The notes: generated by a model from the letters alone, not told the origin. A stretch of 64,000 nucleotides of DNA from Sphingomonas sp. 32-62-10 (GCA_002280555.1 NCEE01000005.1:81050-145049), one strand, 5' to 3'. Counted from the first letter of the stretch, positions 53,558-62,121 are shown. Numbers and translations: made by a program.

Positions 53558-54675
53558 TGAATCAGCAACGTTCCCACGTCGATTTCGATGTCGTCGTCGT
53601 TGGCGGTGGCCCATCGGGTTCGGTCGCCGCGACTGAGGCGAGGACGGCAAGCTGCGGGATCGTGATGCCGTGGCGGGCCAGAAACAGCCGCGACCAGGCC
53701 CCGGCGGCAAGGACGACATGGTCGCAGGCCACGCGCGACGGCTTTGTCGGGATGGTCGATCGCGATGTGTTTGACGAATGGCTGCGGGCACGCGCTGCAC
53801 TTACAGGCGCTGAACGGCGAACCGGCAGCTTTACCCGGATCGATCGTGATGCCGACGGTTGCGCTGTGGTCGTCTATACCGAGCGACGCGGGGGTGAGGA
53901 GCACCGCGTCCGCGCGCGCTGCGTAATCGGCGCTGATGGCGCCCGCTCAGGCGTCGCGCGACAGGAGATTCCGGGCGCCGACCGCATTCCGTGCGTGTTC
54001 GCCTATCACGAGATCGTCAAATCGCCGCCCGCTAGCGCGGCATTCAATCCGTCGCGCTGCGACGTGCTCTATCAGGGCAAATACTCTCCCGATTTTTATG
54101 CCTGGGTGTTCCCCCATGGTGAGACGACCAGCATCGGCGTTGGCAGCGCGAACAAGGGCTATGAACTGCGCGATGCGATCACGCGGTTGCGCGCCGATAA
54201 TGGCATGGCTGCCTGCGAAACGGTCCGTACCGAAGGCGCGCCGATCCCACTCAAGCCGCTGAAGCGTTGGGATAATGGCCGCGATGTTCTGGTCGCCGGC
54301 GATGCGGCTGGGGTCGTCGCACCGGCTTCCGGCGAGGGCATTTATTATGCGATGGCCGCTGGTCGCTTTGCAGCGGAAGCGGTGCAGGACTTTCTCGCTA
54401 CCGGCGACGCTCGCGCGCTGAAGGGCGCGCGCAAGCAATTCATGCGCGCTCATGGCAAGGTATTCTGGGTACTCGGGATCATGCAGTATTTTTGGTACGC
54501 CAATGACAAGCGTCGCGAACGCTTCGTGAAGATCTGCGAGGACAAGGATGTTCAGGAACTGACCTGGCAGGCCTATATGAACAAGGAGCTTGTCCGCCGT
54601 AAACCAATGGCGCACGTGCGTATCTTCCTGAAGGATATGGGCCATTTGCTGGGGATCCGCGGCGTGGCGGCATGA
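53554..54675 (+). CDS. bchP: Geranylgeranyl reductase BchP with rearranged N-terminal region
   Basis: 373 residues. BchP reduces the geranylgeranyl tail of BChl to phytyl. The FAD glycine motif VVVVGGGPSGSVAATE is present, and the protein is normal from DGFVGMVDRDVFDEWLRARA to the end. Between them the usual block of about 58 residues (with the KPCGGA-type motif and the second FAD strand) is missing and replaced by about 33 residues with no BchP likeness (for example RTTWSQATR). On the minus strand these bases encode an oxidase fragment. Frame is kept but FAD binding is probably lost. Start ATG 53554 or 53557. Confidence 0.88.
   Translation: MMNQQRSHVDFDVVVVGGGPSGSVAATEARTASCGIVMPWRARNSRDQAPAARTTWSQATRDGFVGMVDRDVFDEWLRARAALTGAERRTGSFTRIDRDADGCAVVVYTERRGGEEHRVRARCVIGADGARSGVARQEIPGADRIPCVFAYHEIVKSPPASAAFNPSRCDVLYQGKYSPDFYAWVFPHGETTSIGVGSANKGYELRDAITRLRADNGMAACETVRTEGAPIPLKPLKRWDNGRDVLVAGDAAGVVAPASGEGIYYAMAAGRFAAEAVQDFLATGDARALKGARKQFMRAHGKVFWVLGIMQYFWYANDKRRERFVKICEDKDVQELTWQAYMNKELVRRKPMAHVRIFLKDMGHLLGIRGVAA
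53630..53735 (-). other. Antisense fragment of an FAD-dependent amino-acid oxidase inside bchP
   Basis: Read on the minus strand, this stretch translates as RVACDHVVLAAGAWSRLF followed by LARHGITIPQLAVLASV. That is the VVLAAGAWS core of DadA/DAO-type oxidoreductases. Left edge lies in the near-palindrome GTCGCCGCGAC (53622-53632), where both readings give SVAATE; right edge lies near GCGCGAC at about 53732-53738. It has no start or stop of its own and is a transplanted scrap, source gene not in this window. Confidence 0.75.
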
Positions 54676-55154
54676 CCCGAGCGTCGCTGTTCCCGATCCT
54701 TATTGCGGCGCTGGCAACCGCCATCGTCGCGATCATGGGGTCGACGATTACCGTGACAGGCCCGTGGTATGATGGCTTGGTTCAGCCGCGCTGGGCGCCG
54801 CCTGAAGCGGCTTATGGCGTTGCCTGGACGGCCATCTATGCCATCAATGTGATCGCCGTGGTCACAGCCTGGCGAGCGATGGAGACCCGGCGCGAGTCCG
54901 AAGGTCTGGTCGCGCTTTGGGCGATGAATGGCTTCCTCAATATCTTGTGGAGCCTGTTGTTCTTCCGGCTGCAGCGGCCGGATTGGGCGCTGATTGAGGT
55001 CGTTTTCCTTTGGCTCTCGGTCGGCTCGCTGATCGTCTATTCGTGGCGTCGATCGATGATGGCGGCGATTTTAGTGGTGCCCTATATCCTGTGGGTGACC
55101 TTTGCAGGATATCTCAACCTGGCCATCGTGCGGCTCAACGGCCCGTTTTCTTGA
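54672..55154 (+). CDS. TspO/MBR family protein (copy 2)
   Basis: 160 residues, five transmembrane helices, with PRWAPPEAAYGVAWTAIY and LFFRLQRPDWALIEVVFLW. The C-terminal half is clearly similar to copy 1 at 15761-16231, ending NLAIVRLNGPFS versus NWAIVRLNRPFA. Overlaps bchP by ATGA, so it belongs to the bchG-bchP operon. Confidence 0.9.
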   Translation: MTRASLFPILIAALATAIVAIMGSTITVTGPWYDGLVQPRWAPPEAAYGVAWTAIYAINVIAVVTAWRAMETRRESEGLVALWAMNGFLNILWSLLFFRLQRPDWALIEVVFLWLSVGSLIVYSWRRSMMAAILVVPYILWVTFAGYLNLAIVRLNGPFS

Positions 55155-55429
55155 CTGAAAGCACGCTGGCGTGGCTGTTCGCGAGCGGTGTCGCTGCCGA
55201 TGTCGTTCTGATCGTGATCGCTTTGGAGGCGGTTTGGCTTCGGTTGCGGCGGCGCTGGCTGGTCATTGCCATTATGTGTCGGCTGATGCCCGGCCTGTTG
55301 ATGATGCTGGCATTGCGCGCGGCGCTGACGGGGCAGGGCTGGGTGTGGATAGCGCTGCCGCTAACGCTGTCATTTCCATTCCACCTTGCCGATTTGCGCT
55401 TCGGGCCGGGGCGGCGGACAAAAAAATAG
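55151..55429 (+). CDS. 92-residue membrane protein with TTG start
   Basis: TTG 55151 overlaps the tspO stop (TTGA), giving a start at TESTLAWLFASGVAADVVL. About three transmembrane helices separated by a basic loop (WLRLRRRW); basic tail GPGRRTKK. Last gene of the bchG operon, directly before a terminator. Family not recognised; may assist TspO or pigment handling. Confidence 0.65.
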   Translation: MTESTLAWLFASGVAADVVLIVIALEAVWLRLRRRWLVIAIMCRLMPGLLMMLALRAALTGQGWVWIALPLTLSFPFHLADLRFGPGRRTKK

Positions 55430-55452
55430 GCGGGCCTGTTTCCAGACCCGCC
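55429..55452. terminator. Bidirectional rho-independent terminator
   Basis: GGCGGG and CCCGCC arms with an inner CTG/CAG pair, flanked by AAAAAA on the left (in the end of the orf) and a T-run at 55456-55460 on the right. Ends the bchG operon and the convergent cytochrome gene. Confidence 0.8.
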
Positions 55453-55474
55453 CAGTTTTTACTTGGTAATATGA

Positions 55475-56017
55475 TTACTTCTGCGCGGCGAGATAAGCGA
55501 TCACGTCAGCGCGCTTCTGCGGGTCAGGCAGGCCAGGATAGGTCATCTTGGTGCCGGGAACGACGCGCTGCGGATTTTCCAGATACTGGAACATCTTCTC
55601 AGCCGACCAGGTGATGCCGCTGTTCTTGTTGGCTGCCGAATAGGTGTAGCCTGCGACTTCACCAGCCTTGCGGCCGACAATGGCGTTGAGCGACGGCCCG
55701 ATCTTGTTCACGCCGGCTTCCACTGCGTGGCAAACCTTGCACGCTGCAAAAACGGCTTCACCCTTGGTGGCATCGCCGGTGAACGATGCGAACTTCGCAC
55801 CGCTGACGGTGTCGACATTATCGGGGGCGACGCCAGCGGCAGCTGCCGGTGCTGCTGGTACTGCAGCGTTCTCGGCTGGGGCAGCAGCGGTTGCCTCGGC
55901 GGCGGGTGCCTCAGCCTTTTCGGTCGTCGGCTGGGGCGAGCACGCTGCCAGCGCGAGCGAAGAAACGGCAACGCCAAGCGCGATGCCGCCAAAACGAGTT
56001 GTGGAGTGAGAGTTCAT
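55475..56017 (-). CDS. Class I c-type cytochrome, lipoprotein-anchored
   Basis: 180 residues from ATG 56017 (AGGA ten bases upstream). Lipobox LAAC at C26, an Ala/Pro/Glu-rich tether (about 30-65), then a single-haem cytochrome c domain with CKVCH (C93, C96, H97) and probable Met ligand M158 in PGTKMTYPG. Resembles membrane-attached cytochrome c2/c552. A likely electron donor to PufC or to oxidase; position next to the PGC supports this but does not prove it. Confidence 0.9.
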   Translation of the reverse strand: MNSHSTTRFGGIALGVAVSSLALAACSPQPTTEKAEAPAAEATAAAPAENAAVPAAPAAAAGVAPDNVDTVSGAKFASFTGDATKGEAVFAACKVCHAVEAGVNKIGPSLNAIVGRKAGEVAGYTYSAANKNSGITWSAEKMFQYLENPQRVVPGTKMTYPGLPDPQKRADVIAYLAAQK

Positions 56018-56199
56018 TTGATCCTGCTCCTGAATCGAGTGCCGGGTTGCGCCGGCCTGCTCGACATGTCGCGATTCGAAGGTGCGCATGTCGGGCGGTG
56101 GTTACACGGAAAAAGCCGCGTGGGACATTGCCATTGCGTGACTTTTCGTGACGCGCAAGACCCCTGGGGACCAAATCCCGTATCGGACGTTGAGCATCG

Positions 56200-57030
56200 A
56201 TGAAAAATTTGTGGTTCATTACCAATCCGGGATCCGGATCGTCGACGGTCGAAAAATGCGAGGCGTTGATGGCAATCTTTGCCGATCATTCGCTCACCGT
56301 TGTGGGGCGCACGATCTTTCCAGAGGATCAGCTGCCCAATCGCGCTATGCTCGAAACCGCCGATGTCGATGCCGTCGTGTTGTTCGCCGGTGACGGCACG
56401 ATCAACGCGGCGATCTGCGCGCTTGATGACTGGGATGGCGCGATCCTGATCCTGCCCGGCGGCACGATGAACCTGCTCGCCAAGGCACTTCATGGCGATG
56501 CCGATCCCGCCGCCATTATCCGTGCGATGCACGAACACCACGAACGGATTGCGCTTTCTTTTGTCGCGGCGGCCGATCACCGCGCATTTGTTGGGCTGAT
56601 TCTGGGCCCGGCGGCGAGCTGGGTCCATGCGCGTGAACTGGTGCGAGCGGGCCGGCTGCGCGGCCTCGGCCGGGCCATTCGCCACGCTTGGGCGCGCACC
56701 TTTGGTCGCGGCATCCGGATCGGTGGTGCACCGGGGCTTCCGTCCGGCGCACAAGCCGTGCTGGTAACGCCCGATGGGGATTCGCTGCAGCTGGCCGCCA
56801 TCGACGCGCGAGATTGGCGATCGATCGCACAGCTTGGTTGGGATTGGCTTACCGGCGATTGGGTTGCCGCAACATCGGTAACGAAGGTGCGGGCGACCAC
56901 CGTCCATGTCCTGAACGACAAGCCAGTGTTGGCGCTGTTTGATGGCGAGCCGCAGCAGCTGCCACCCGGCGTCCCGATCATCGGCGGGCGGACCGCTGCC
57001 CGGTTCATCAGCACGCTGTCATCCGAATGA
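56200..57030 (+). CDS. Diacylglycerol/sphingosine kinase-like lipid kinase
   Basis: 276 residues with the DAGK catalytic signature: NPGSGSS near residue 9, FAGDGTINAAI and LPGGTMNLLAKAL. The substrate could be diacylglycerol or, in sphingomonads, a sphingoid lipid; sequence does not decide. Overlaps the next gene by four bases. Confidence 0.85.
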   Translation: MKNLWFITNPGSGSSTVEKCEALMAIFADHSLTVVGRTIFPEDQLPNRAMLETADVDAVVLFAGDGTINAAICALDDWDGAILILPGGTMNLLAKALHGDADPAAIIRAMHEHHERIALSFVAAADHRAFVGLILGPAASWVHARELVRAGRLRGLGRAIRHAWARTFGRGIRIGGAPGLPSGAQAVLVTPDGDSLQLAAIDARDWRSIAQLGWDWLTGDWVAATSVTKVRATTVHVLNDKPVLALFDGEPQQLPPGVPIIGGRTAARFISTLSSE

Positions 57031-57761
57031 TCCGTCTGTTCCATGTTAGCGACATTCATTTCGGGGCAGAAGATCGCGCCGCGCTCGATTGGTTTGCCAC
57101 CACCGTTCGCAACGAACAGCCCGATGCGATCATCGTCACCGGTGACATCACGATGCGGGCGCGTCGCCGCGAATTCGATGCGGCGGCGCGTTGGCTGGAG
57201 GCGCTTGATCGACCGACAACGGTCGAAGTTGGCAACCATGATCTGCCCTATTTCAACCCGTTCATGCGCGCGTTCCGGCCCTATGCCCGTTATGGTCGGC
57301 TCGAACGGCTGATCGAACGACCGCTTGATCTTCCCGGCGTTCATATCGTCCCGCTGCGCACCACGGCGCGGTTCCAGTTGCGGCCCAATTGGTCAAAGGG
57401 CATTGTTCGCGGTGACCAGCTGGCGCTCGCACTGGCCGGTATAGGCGCGGCACCGGAGGGGGCGACCGTCATCGTCGCTTGTCATCATCCATTGATCGAA
57501 ACGGGCACCAGCGGCACCGCGCGAACCCGGCACGGCCCGCGATCGTTGTCGGCGCTGGCATTGGCGGGCGCGGATGCGATCCTGACGGGCCATGTGCATG
57601 ATCCGTTCGATATTGCGCATCCGGTGGGTGATCGCATCGTCCGGCTGATCGGGGCCGGCACCTTGTCAGAACGGGTCCGGTCTACGCGTCCGTCGTTTAA
57701 CGAACTACATGTCGATGGCGGTGCGATCCTCACGAACCTGCGTGAAATGCCGAGTTTGTAG
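57027..57761 (+). CDS. Calcineurin-like metallophosphoesterase
   Basis: 244 residues. Dinuclear metal motifs in order: HVSDIHFG (about 7-14), VTGDIT, GNHD, CHHPL and GHVHD. May hydrolyse a phospholipid head group or cyclic nucleotide; coupling with the lipid kinase suggests lipid metabolism. Confidence 0.9.
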   Translation: MIRLFHVSDIHFGAEDRAALDWFATTVRNEQPDAIIVTGDITMRARRREFDAAARWLEALDRPTTVEVGNHDLPYFNPFMRAFRPYARYGRLERLIERPLDLPGVHIVPLRTTARFQLRPNWSKGIVRGDQLALALAGIGAAPEGATVIVACHHPLIETGTSGTARTRHGPRSLSALALAGADAILTGHVHDPFDIAHPVGDRIVRLIGAGTLSERVRSTRPSFNELHVDGGAILTNLREMPSL

Positions 57762-57800
57762 CGAATACGCTGCTCAAAATCCTCGAAAGGAGCCGTCTGG

Positions 57801-57815
57801 TTAACCGCGAGATAA
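57801..57815 (+). promoter_or_regulatory. Possible CtrA-type site
   Basis: TTAA, seven bases, ATAA (followed by CCAT), one change from the alphaproteobacterial CtrA consensus TTAA-N7-TTAA. A further GTTAAC lies at 57825-57830. It precedes a small gene and a chemotaxis gene, which fits CtrA control. Confidence 0.35.
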
Positions 57816-57838
57816 CCATCATTCGTTAACTCAGCGTC

Positions 57839-58174
57839 ATGACCGGAAACCGTCGATCGTCGCTTTGTGCCTTTTCTAGCCTTGCTTTTCAGGGTTGCGC
57901 GGGTGTGGCTGCGCTGGTCGCCGTGGCATTCACGCCTTCATCTCAAGGGCGCCTGTTGCTGGTGCCATTAACGCCTGAAGCGTCTGCGGCGTTACCGGGC
58001 GCTGCGACCAATTTGCAGGTGCGGCTGCTTGGGAAGGGGCCGCTGCCCGGCTCGTTGATTGTCGATGCGCATGGGATTCCCCTGTTCGCGGCAATGTTGC
58101 GTCAGGGCAGTCTAGCGCTTGCGGCGCCGTATGCGCTGTGCGGAGAGAATCTGGAGCGGAGTAACGGAACGTGA
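57839..58174 (+). CDS. Small exported or membrane-anchored protein, unknown
   Basis: 111 residues; hydrophobic segment near residues 12-32 (signal peptide or anchor). The remainder contains VPLTPEASAALPGAATNLQVRLLGKGPLPGSLIV. Overlaps the following chemotaxis gene by four bases, so the two are probably expressed together. No family recognised. Confidence 0.55.
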   Translation: MTGNRRSSLCAFSSLAFQGCAGVAALVAVAFTPSSQGRLLLVPLTPEASAALPGAATNLQVRLLGKGPLPGSLIVDAHGIPLFAAMLRQGSLALAAPYALCGENLERSNGT

Positions 58175-59718
58175 TGAACAGCGACCTGGACGGTTTGCGC
58201 AACCGCGGGATAAAGTTGGCCGTCATCTGCGCCTGGGGTTCGACTGCCAGCTTGGCGGTGATGGCCAGCGGGGCAGCGCTTGACAGAGGGACGGTCACTT
58301 TTGCCTATTTGCCGGCGATCCTGATCTCGATGTTGGTCAACGTCGTGCCGACAATGGCGGTGCTGCGCGGCTACCATGATTTGTCCGCACGGATGGCGAC
58401 GGCCATCATGGCAGCAATCCATCCCGCTATTCATGTTTTTGTGCTGCAGGGCCATGCGTGGCAGATGGACACGCACATGTTCTTTTTCGTTGCGCTGGGA
58501 GCGTTGACGATTTTGTGCGACTGGAAGCCGCTGGCGCTCGCATCCGCCACCATCGCCGTTCATCATTTGCTTCTTGGTTATGTGGCGCCCGAATGGGTGT
58601 TTGCGCAGCGGGGCGAATTCGAACGCGTGCTGCTGCACGCTTCCGCTGTGGTGATGCAGTTTGCGGTTCTTGCCTATATTGCTGAACGGCTCCGCATCCT
58701 GATCGTCAATCAGTCGAACGAGCGAACCCGTAGCGATGCCATGGCGCGTGAGGCTGCGACGCTTCAAGCACGGGCCGAACGAGCCTTAGCAGAGGCAGAA
58801 GCTGCCGAAGTTTCGGCCGCCGAAGAGCGACGCGCGCGCCGGGCGTTGGCAGATAGCGTGGCGGCTACACGCCATGCAGAAATGTTGCAGCTTGCCGCCA
58901 GCTTCGAAAAATCGGTTTCCGCCGTGGCAATGGCGGTGGCGACGGCTGCCCAACAGTTACAGCAATCGGCGCGATCGCTGAACGAGCTGGCCGATGAAAC
59001 TGGGCAGCAGGCCGGGGATGTGGCTAAAGCCGCTGCGCATGCGTCAACTAATGCGCGCAGCGTGGCATCGGCGATTACGACGCTTACCCATTCAATTCAT
59101 GACATCGCCAGTCATGTGTCGCGCCAAGCCGGGCTGAGCGAGACGGCGCGCGACAACAGCAAGGCAACCGACCAGGCCGTGCACGCGCTGTATCAACGCA
59201 CCACAGACATCGTCAGCTTTGTCGACGGGATTAATGCCGTTGCCGCCCGAACCAACCTGTTGGCATTGAATGCCGCAATCGAAGCGGCACGAGCAGGCCC
59301 GGCGGGGGCGGGCTTTGCGGTGGTTGCGCATGAGGTGAAAAGTCTTGCCGGGCAAACTGCGGATGCGACGCGTCGGATTGGCGGCCTGGTTGTTGGCGTG
59401 CAGGACGGTGCGACCGAGGCGGGAACGGCCCTGCACGATATTACCACAGCAATTGCCGACCTTGCCGATGCCGCTGACAAGATTGCGGTAACAGTCGATG
59501 CCCAGCACGCGTCCGCTAGCGTGATCGAGAACAATGCCCGCGAGGTAGCAACCGGTGCTGATGCGATGGCGCAGCGGATTTCGAATATGGCAGGGGCAGC
59601 CAATGCGGCGGTTCAGCTATCGGCTCAGGTGCGTGGCGCCGCCGTCAACCTGTCCGACACGGCACAGCAGCTGCTGGCGGTGTCCGATGATTTCATTTCG
59701 CGGCTTCGCGCCGCTTGA
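58171..59718 (+). CDS. Methyl-accepting chemotaxis protein
   Basis: 515 residues. About six transmembrane helices at the N-terminus (residues 15-180) without a large periplasmic domain, a coiled-coil rich in Ala/Glu/Arg (about 185-250), and the MCP signalling domain with hairpin tip FVDGINAVAARTNLLALNAAIEAARAG near residue 350. Likely senses an intramembrane or cytoplasmic cue. No HAMP seen. Confidence 0.9.
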   Translation: MMNSDLDGLRNRGIKLAVICAWGSTASLAVMASGAALDRGTVTFAYLPAILISMLVNVVPTMAVLRGYHDLSARMATAIMAAIHPAIHVFVLQGHAWQMDTHMFFFVALGALTILCDWKPLALASATIAVHHLLLGYVAPEWVFAQRGEFERVLLHASAVVMQFAVLAYIAERLRILIVNQSNERTRSDAMAREAATLQARAERALAEAEAAEVSAAEERRARRALADSVAATRHAEMLQLAASFEKSVSAVAMAVATAAQQLQQSARSLNELADETGQQAGDVAKAAAHASTNARSVASAITTLTHSIHDIASHVSRQAGLSETARDNSKATDQAVHALYQRTTDIVSFVDGINAVAARTNLLALNAAIEAARAGPAGAGFAVVAHEVKSLAGQTADATRRIGGLVVGVQDGATEAGTALHDITTAIADLADAADKIAVTVDAQHASASVIENNAREVATGADAMAQRISNMAGAANAAVQLSAQVRGAAVNLSDTAQQLLAVSDDFISRLRAA

Positions 59719-59736
59719 TCTGCCCCGATGAAAAAA

Positions 59737-59761
59737 GGGCGATCCGATGAACGGACCGCCC
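59737..59761. terminator. Bidirectional terminator between mcp and rpsI
   Basis: GGGCG-A-TCCG and CGGA-C-CGCCC arms with a five-base loop. Six A on the left act as the T-run for rpsI on the minus strand; AATTTT follows on the right. Confidence 0.8.
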
Positions 59762-59807
59762 AATTTTCAACCCGACAGGCCAGCATGCGCTGACATGACG
59801 GCTGCGT

Positions 59808-60353
59808 TTAGCGCTTGGAGAACTGGAAGCTGCGGCGGGCCTTAGCCTTGCCGTACTTCTTGCGCTCGACCGTGCGGCTGTCGCGGGTCAGGAAGCCAGC
59901 CGCCTTCACCGGGGCACGCAGCACCGGCTCATACTTGGTCAGCGCCTGGCTGATGCCGTGCTTGACCGCGCCGGCCTGGCCCGAAAGCCCGCCGCCCTTA
60001 ACCGTGCAGATCACGTCATACTGGCCAGTCCGCTCGGCAACGCCGAAGGGCTGGTTGATGACGAGACGCAGCGTTGGACGGGCGAAATACACTTCCTGAT
60101 CACGACCGTTGATCGTGATCTTGCCAGAACCCGGCTTGATCCAGACGCGGGCAACGGCGTCCTTGCGGCGACCGGTGGCGTAAGCGCGGCCCTGCTTGTC
60201 GATGATCTGCTCACGCAGCGGCATCGGCTCTGGCTTTGGACCGGAATTGTTGACGGGCATGACGTCGCCCAGCGTGGCGGCGTCGCGCGGCGCCTGCGGC
60301 GCACCGCCGGCAAGCGAACCCAGATCGGAAAGTGACTGACGATTATCGGACAT
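59808..60353 (-). CDS. rpsI: 30S ribosomal protein S9
   Basis: 181 residues. Ends with the invariant KKYGKAKARRSFQFSKR. A 50-residue N-terminal extension is present, as in other Sphingomonadales S9 proteins. Overlaps rplM by one base. Confidence 0.97.
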   Translation of the reverse strand: MSDNRQSLSDLGSLAGGAPQAPRDAATLGDVMPVNNSGPKPEPMPLREQIIDKQGRAYATGRRKDAVARVWIKPGSGKITINGRDQEVYFARPTLRLVINQPFGVAERTGQYDVICTVKGGGLSGQAGAVKHGISQALTKYEPVLRAPVKAAGFLTRDSRTVERKKYGKAKARRSFQFSKR

Positions 60354-60787
60354 TAGTTGCCCACCTTGTTCTTGCGGTTCATGCCCGCGATGTCGAGGAC
60401 TTGCGGGTCCTGTGCTGCATGCGGATGCTCGGGGCCAGCAAAGACGCGCAGGTTGCGCATCTGATCACGACCCAGCGGCCCGCGCGGGATCATCCGCTCA
60501 ACGGCCTTTTCGAGCACGCGCTCAGGAAAACGGCCTTCGAGCACCTTGCCCGCTGCCACGCCCTTGATGCCGCCAGCATAGCCGGTGTGCTTGTAATAAA
60601 TCTTGTCCTTCAGCTTCTTGCCGGTGAACCGGATCTTGTCCGCGTTGATGACGATGACATTGTCACCGCAATCGACATGCGGGGTGAAGCTGGGCTTGTG
60701 CTTGCCGCGCAGCACATTGGCGATGATCGTCGCCGCGCGACCGACCACCAGGCCATCGGCATCAACGATATGCCACTTTTTTTCCAC
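60353..60787 (-). CDS. rplM: 50S ribosomal protein L13
   Basis: 144 residues from ATG 60787. WHIVDADGLVVGRAATIIANVLRGKHKP and HTGYAGGIKG are L13 signatures. Usual rplM-rpsI pair. Confidence 0.97.
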   Translation of the reverse strand: MEKKWHIVDADGLVVGRAATIIANVLRGKHKPSFTPHVDCGDNVIVINADKIRFTGKKLKDKIYYKHTGYAGGIKGVAAGKVLEGRFPERVLEKAVERMIPRGPLGRDQMRNLRVFAGPEHPHAAQDPQVLDIAGMNRKNKVGN

Positions 60788-60934
60788 CGTCGTTGGGCGG
60801 CATTTACGCGAGGGTGCCTAAAAGTCAAGCATCTGCGCGGCATTGCGAGTGGGTATCAGGATACCAGGTCCCTTGGAGTGTTATCGGTCGTGCTCGCATG
60901 ACGTGGTTCAGCAGCGTCATCTGCTGATCCGAAC

Positions 60935-61978
60935 TCAGATCCTCGCTGCACGTCGCCCGAGCAGATGGGCGGCCACCACCGCCGCCATCAACAACAGCGC
61001 TGCGTTCACCTGATGGGCAACCGCAATGGGGATGGCGACGCCTGTCATCAACGTCGCTATGCCAAGCATGATCTGCAACGCGACCAGGCCAACGATCGCA
61101 TACCCTGCCAGTCGGGCACCATGCCGAATCGTCTGCCAGGCCAGAAAGCCGAGTCCGGCGGCAGCGGCAAAGGCAAACCAGCGGTGAATGAACTGAACGA
61201 CAATCGGGTTGTCGACCGCATTGGCCCATGCCGACGACAGCATCGGCACATTAGCGGGAAAGATCGCGTCGCCCATCAGCGGCCAGCTTGAAAAGGCATA
61301 GCCTGCATCTAGCCCCGCGGTGAAGGCACCGTAAATGATCTGGATCCCGAGCAGTGCGAGGGCAATTGCCGCGGCCCGCGTCAGCCGGGCCGGGCGCGCA
61401 ACCGGCAACTGCGCCAAGGCGCGCAGATCAAGCGCCGTCCAGAGCAGGCCGCCGAGCAGAATCAGCGCGGTCGTCAGATGCACCGCGAGGCGTACATGGC
61501 TGACATCGGTTCGCGCGGACAAGCCGGAGGCGACCATCCACCAGCCGATCGCCCCTTGCAGCCCCCCCAGCGCAAGCAATGCGACGAGACGCACGCCATA
61601 ACCGCGCGGAATTTGCCGCCGTACCGCGAACCACAGCAGCGGCAGCGCGAACGCCATCCCGATCAAGCGACCGAGTAGCCGGTGGACATATTCCCAGAAA
61701 AAAATCGCTTTGAACCCGGCCATCGTCATGCCGCTGTTGATTTGCTGATATTCTGGAATTTTCTTGTACGCGTCGAACTCAGCCTGCCAAGCTTGATCAC
61801 TTAAGGGGGGCAGGGTGCCGCTGATCGGTTTCCACGACGTGATCGACAGCCCCGAATCGGTCAGCCGTGTGATCCCGCCAACCATGATCATCACGATCAC
61901 CAGCGCCGCGACCGCGAACAGCCAGATCGAAAGCGCGCGCGGCCGGGCGCGCAGCATGGCAGCAGATTGCATGAGCAT
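60935..61978 (-). CDS. ctaA: Haem A synthase (COX15/CtaA)
   Basis: 347 residues, eight transmembrane helices. Paired haem histidines in FFWEYVHRLLGR, SHVRLAVHLTTA, QFIHRWFA and AVAHQVNAALL. Oxidises haem O to haem A for cytochrome oxidase. ATG 61978; ATG 61972 or 61957 possible. The 147 bases to rplM hold no gene. Confidence 0.95.
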   Translation of the reverse strand: MLMQSAAMLRARPRALSIWLFAVAALVIVMIMVGGITRLTDSGLSITSWKPISGTLPPLSDQAWQAEFDAYKKIPEYQQINSGMTMAGFKAIFFWEYVHRLLGRLIGMAFALPLLWFAVRRQIPRGYGVRLVALLALGGLQGAIGWWMVASGLSARTDVSHVRLAVHLTTALILLGGLLWTALDLRALAQLPVARPARLTRAAAIALALLGIQIIYGAFTAGLDAGYAFSSWPLMGDAIFPANVPMLSSAWANAVDNPIVVQFIHRWFAFAAAAGLGFLAWQTIRHGARLAGYAIVGLVALQIMLGIATLMTGVAIPIAVAHQVNAALLLMAAVVAAHLLGRRAARI

Positions 61979-62085
61979 GGCAGACGTATAGCTTAAAGCC
62001 GCTGCCGCGTCACCACCGCCTATCGGTGGTAGCGATGGGGTGGCGGACGCGGGCGACCAAGTTCATAAAAATTGCCCGATCCCCG

Positions 62086-62104
62086 CAATGATATATTGTA
62101 ACTT
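62086..62104. promoter_or_regulatory. Candidate Zur box
   Basis: AATGATATATTGTAACTT resembles the Zur/Fur-type consensus with TGTTATA-like half sites (three changes in the central 12 bases). It overlaps a possible -10 (TATTGT, 62094-62099) placed 16 bases from TTGCCC. The downstream pair encodes a MerC-like protein and a Zur-like regulator. Confidence 0.45.
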
Positions 62105-62121
62105 CCGTATGATCATGCCAG

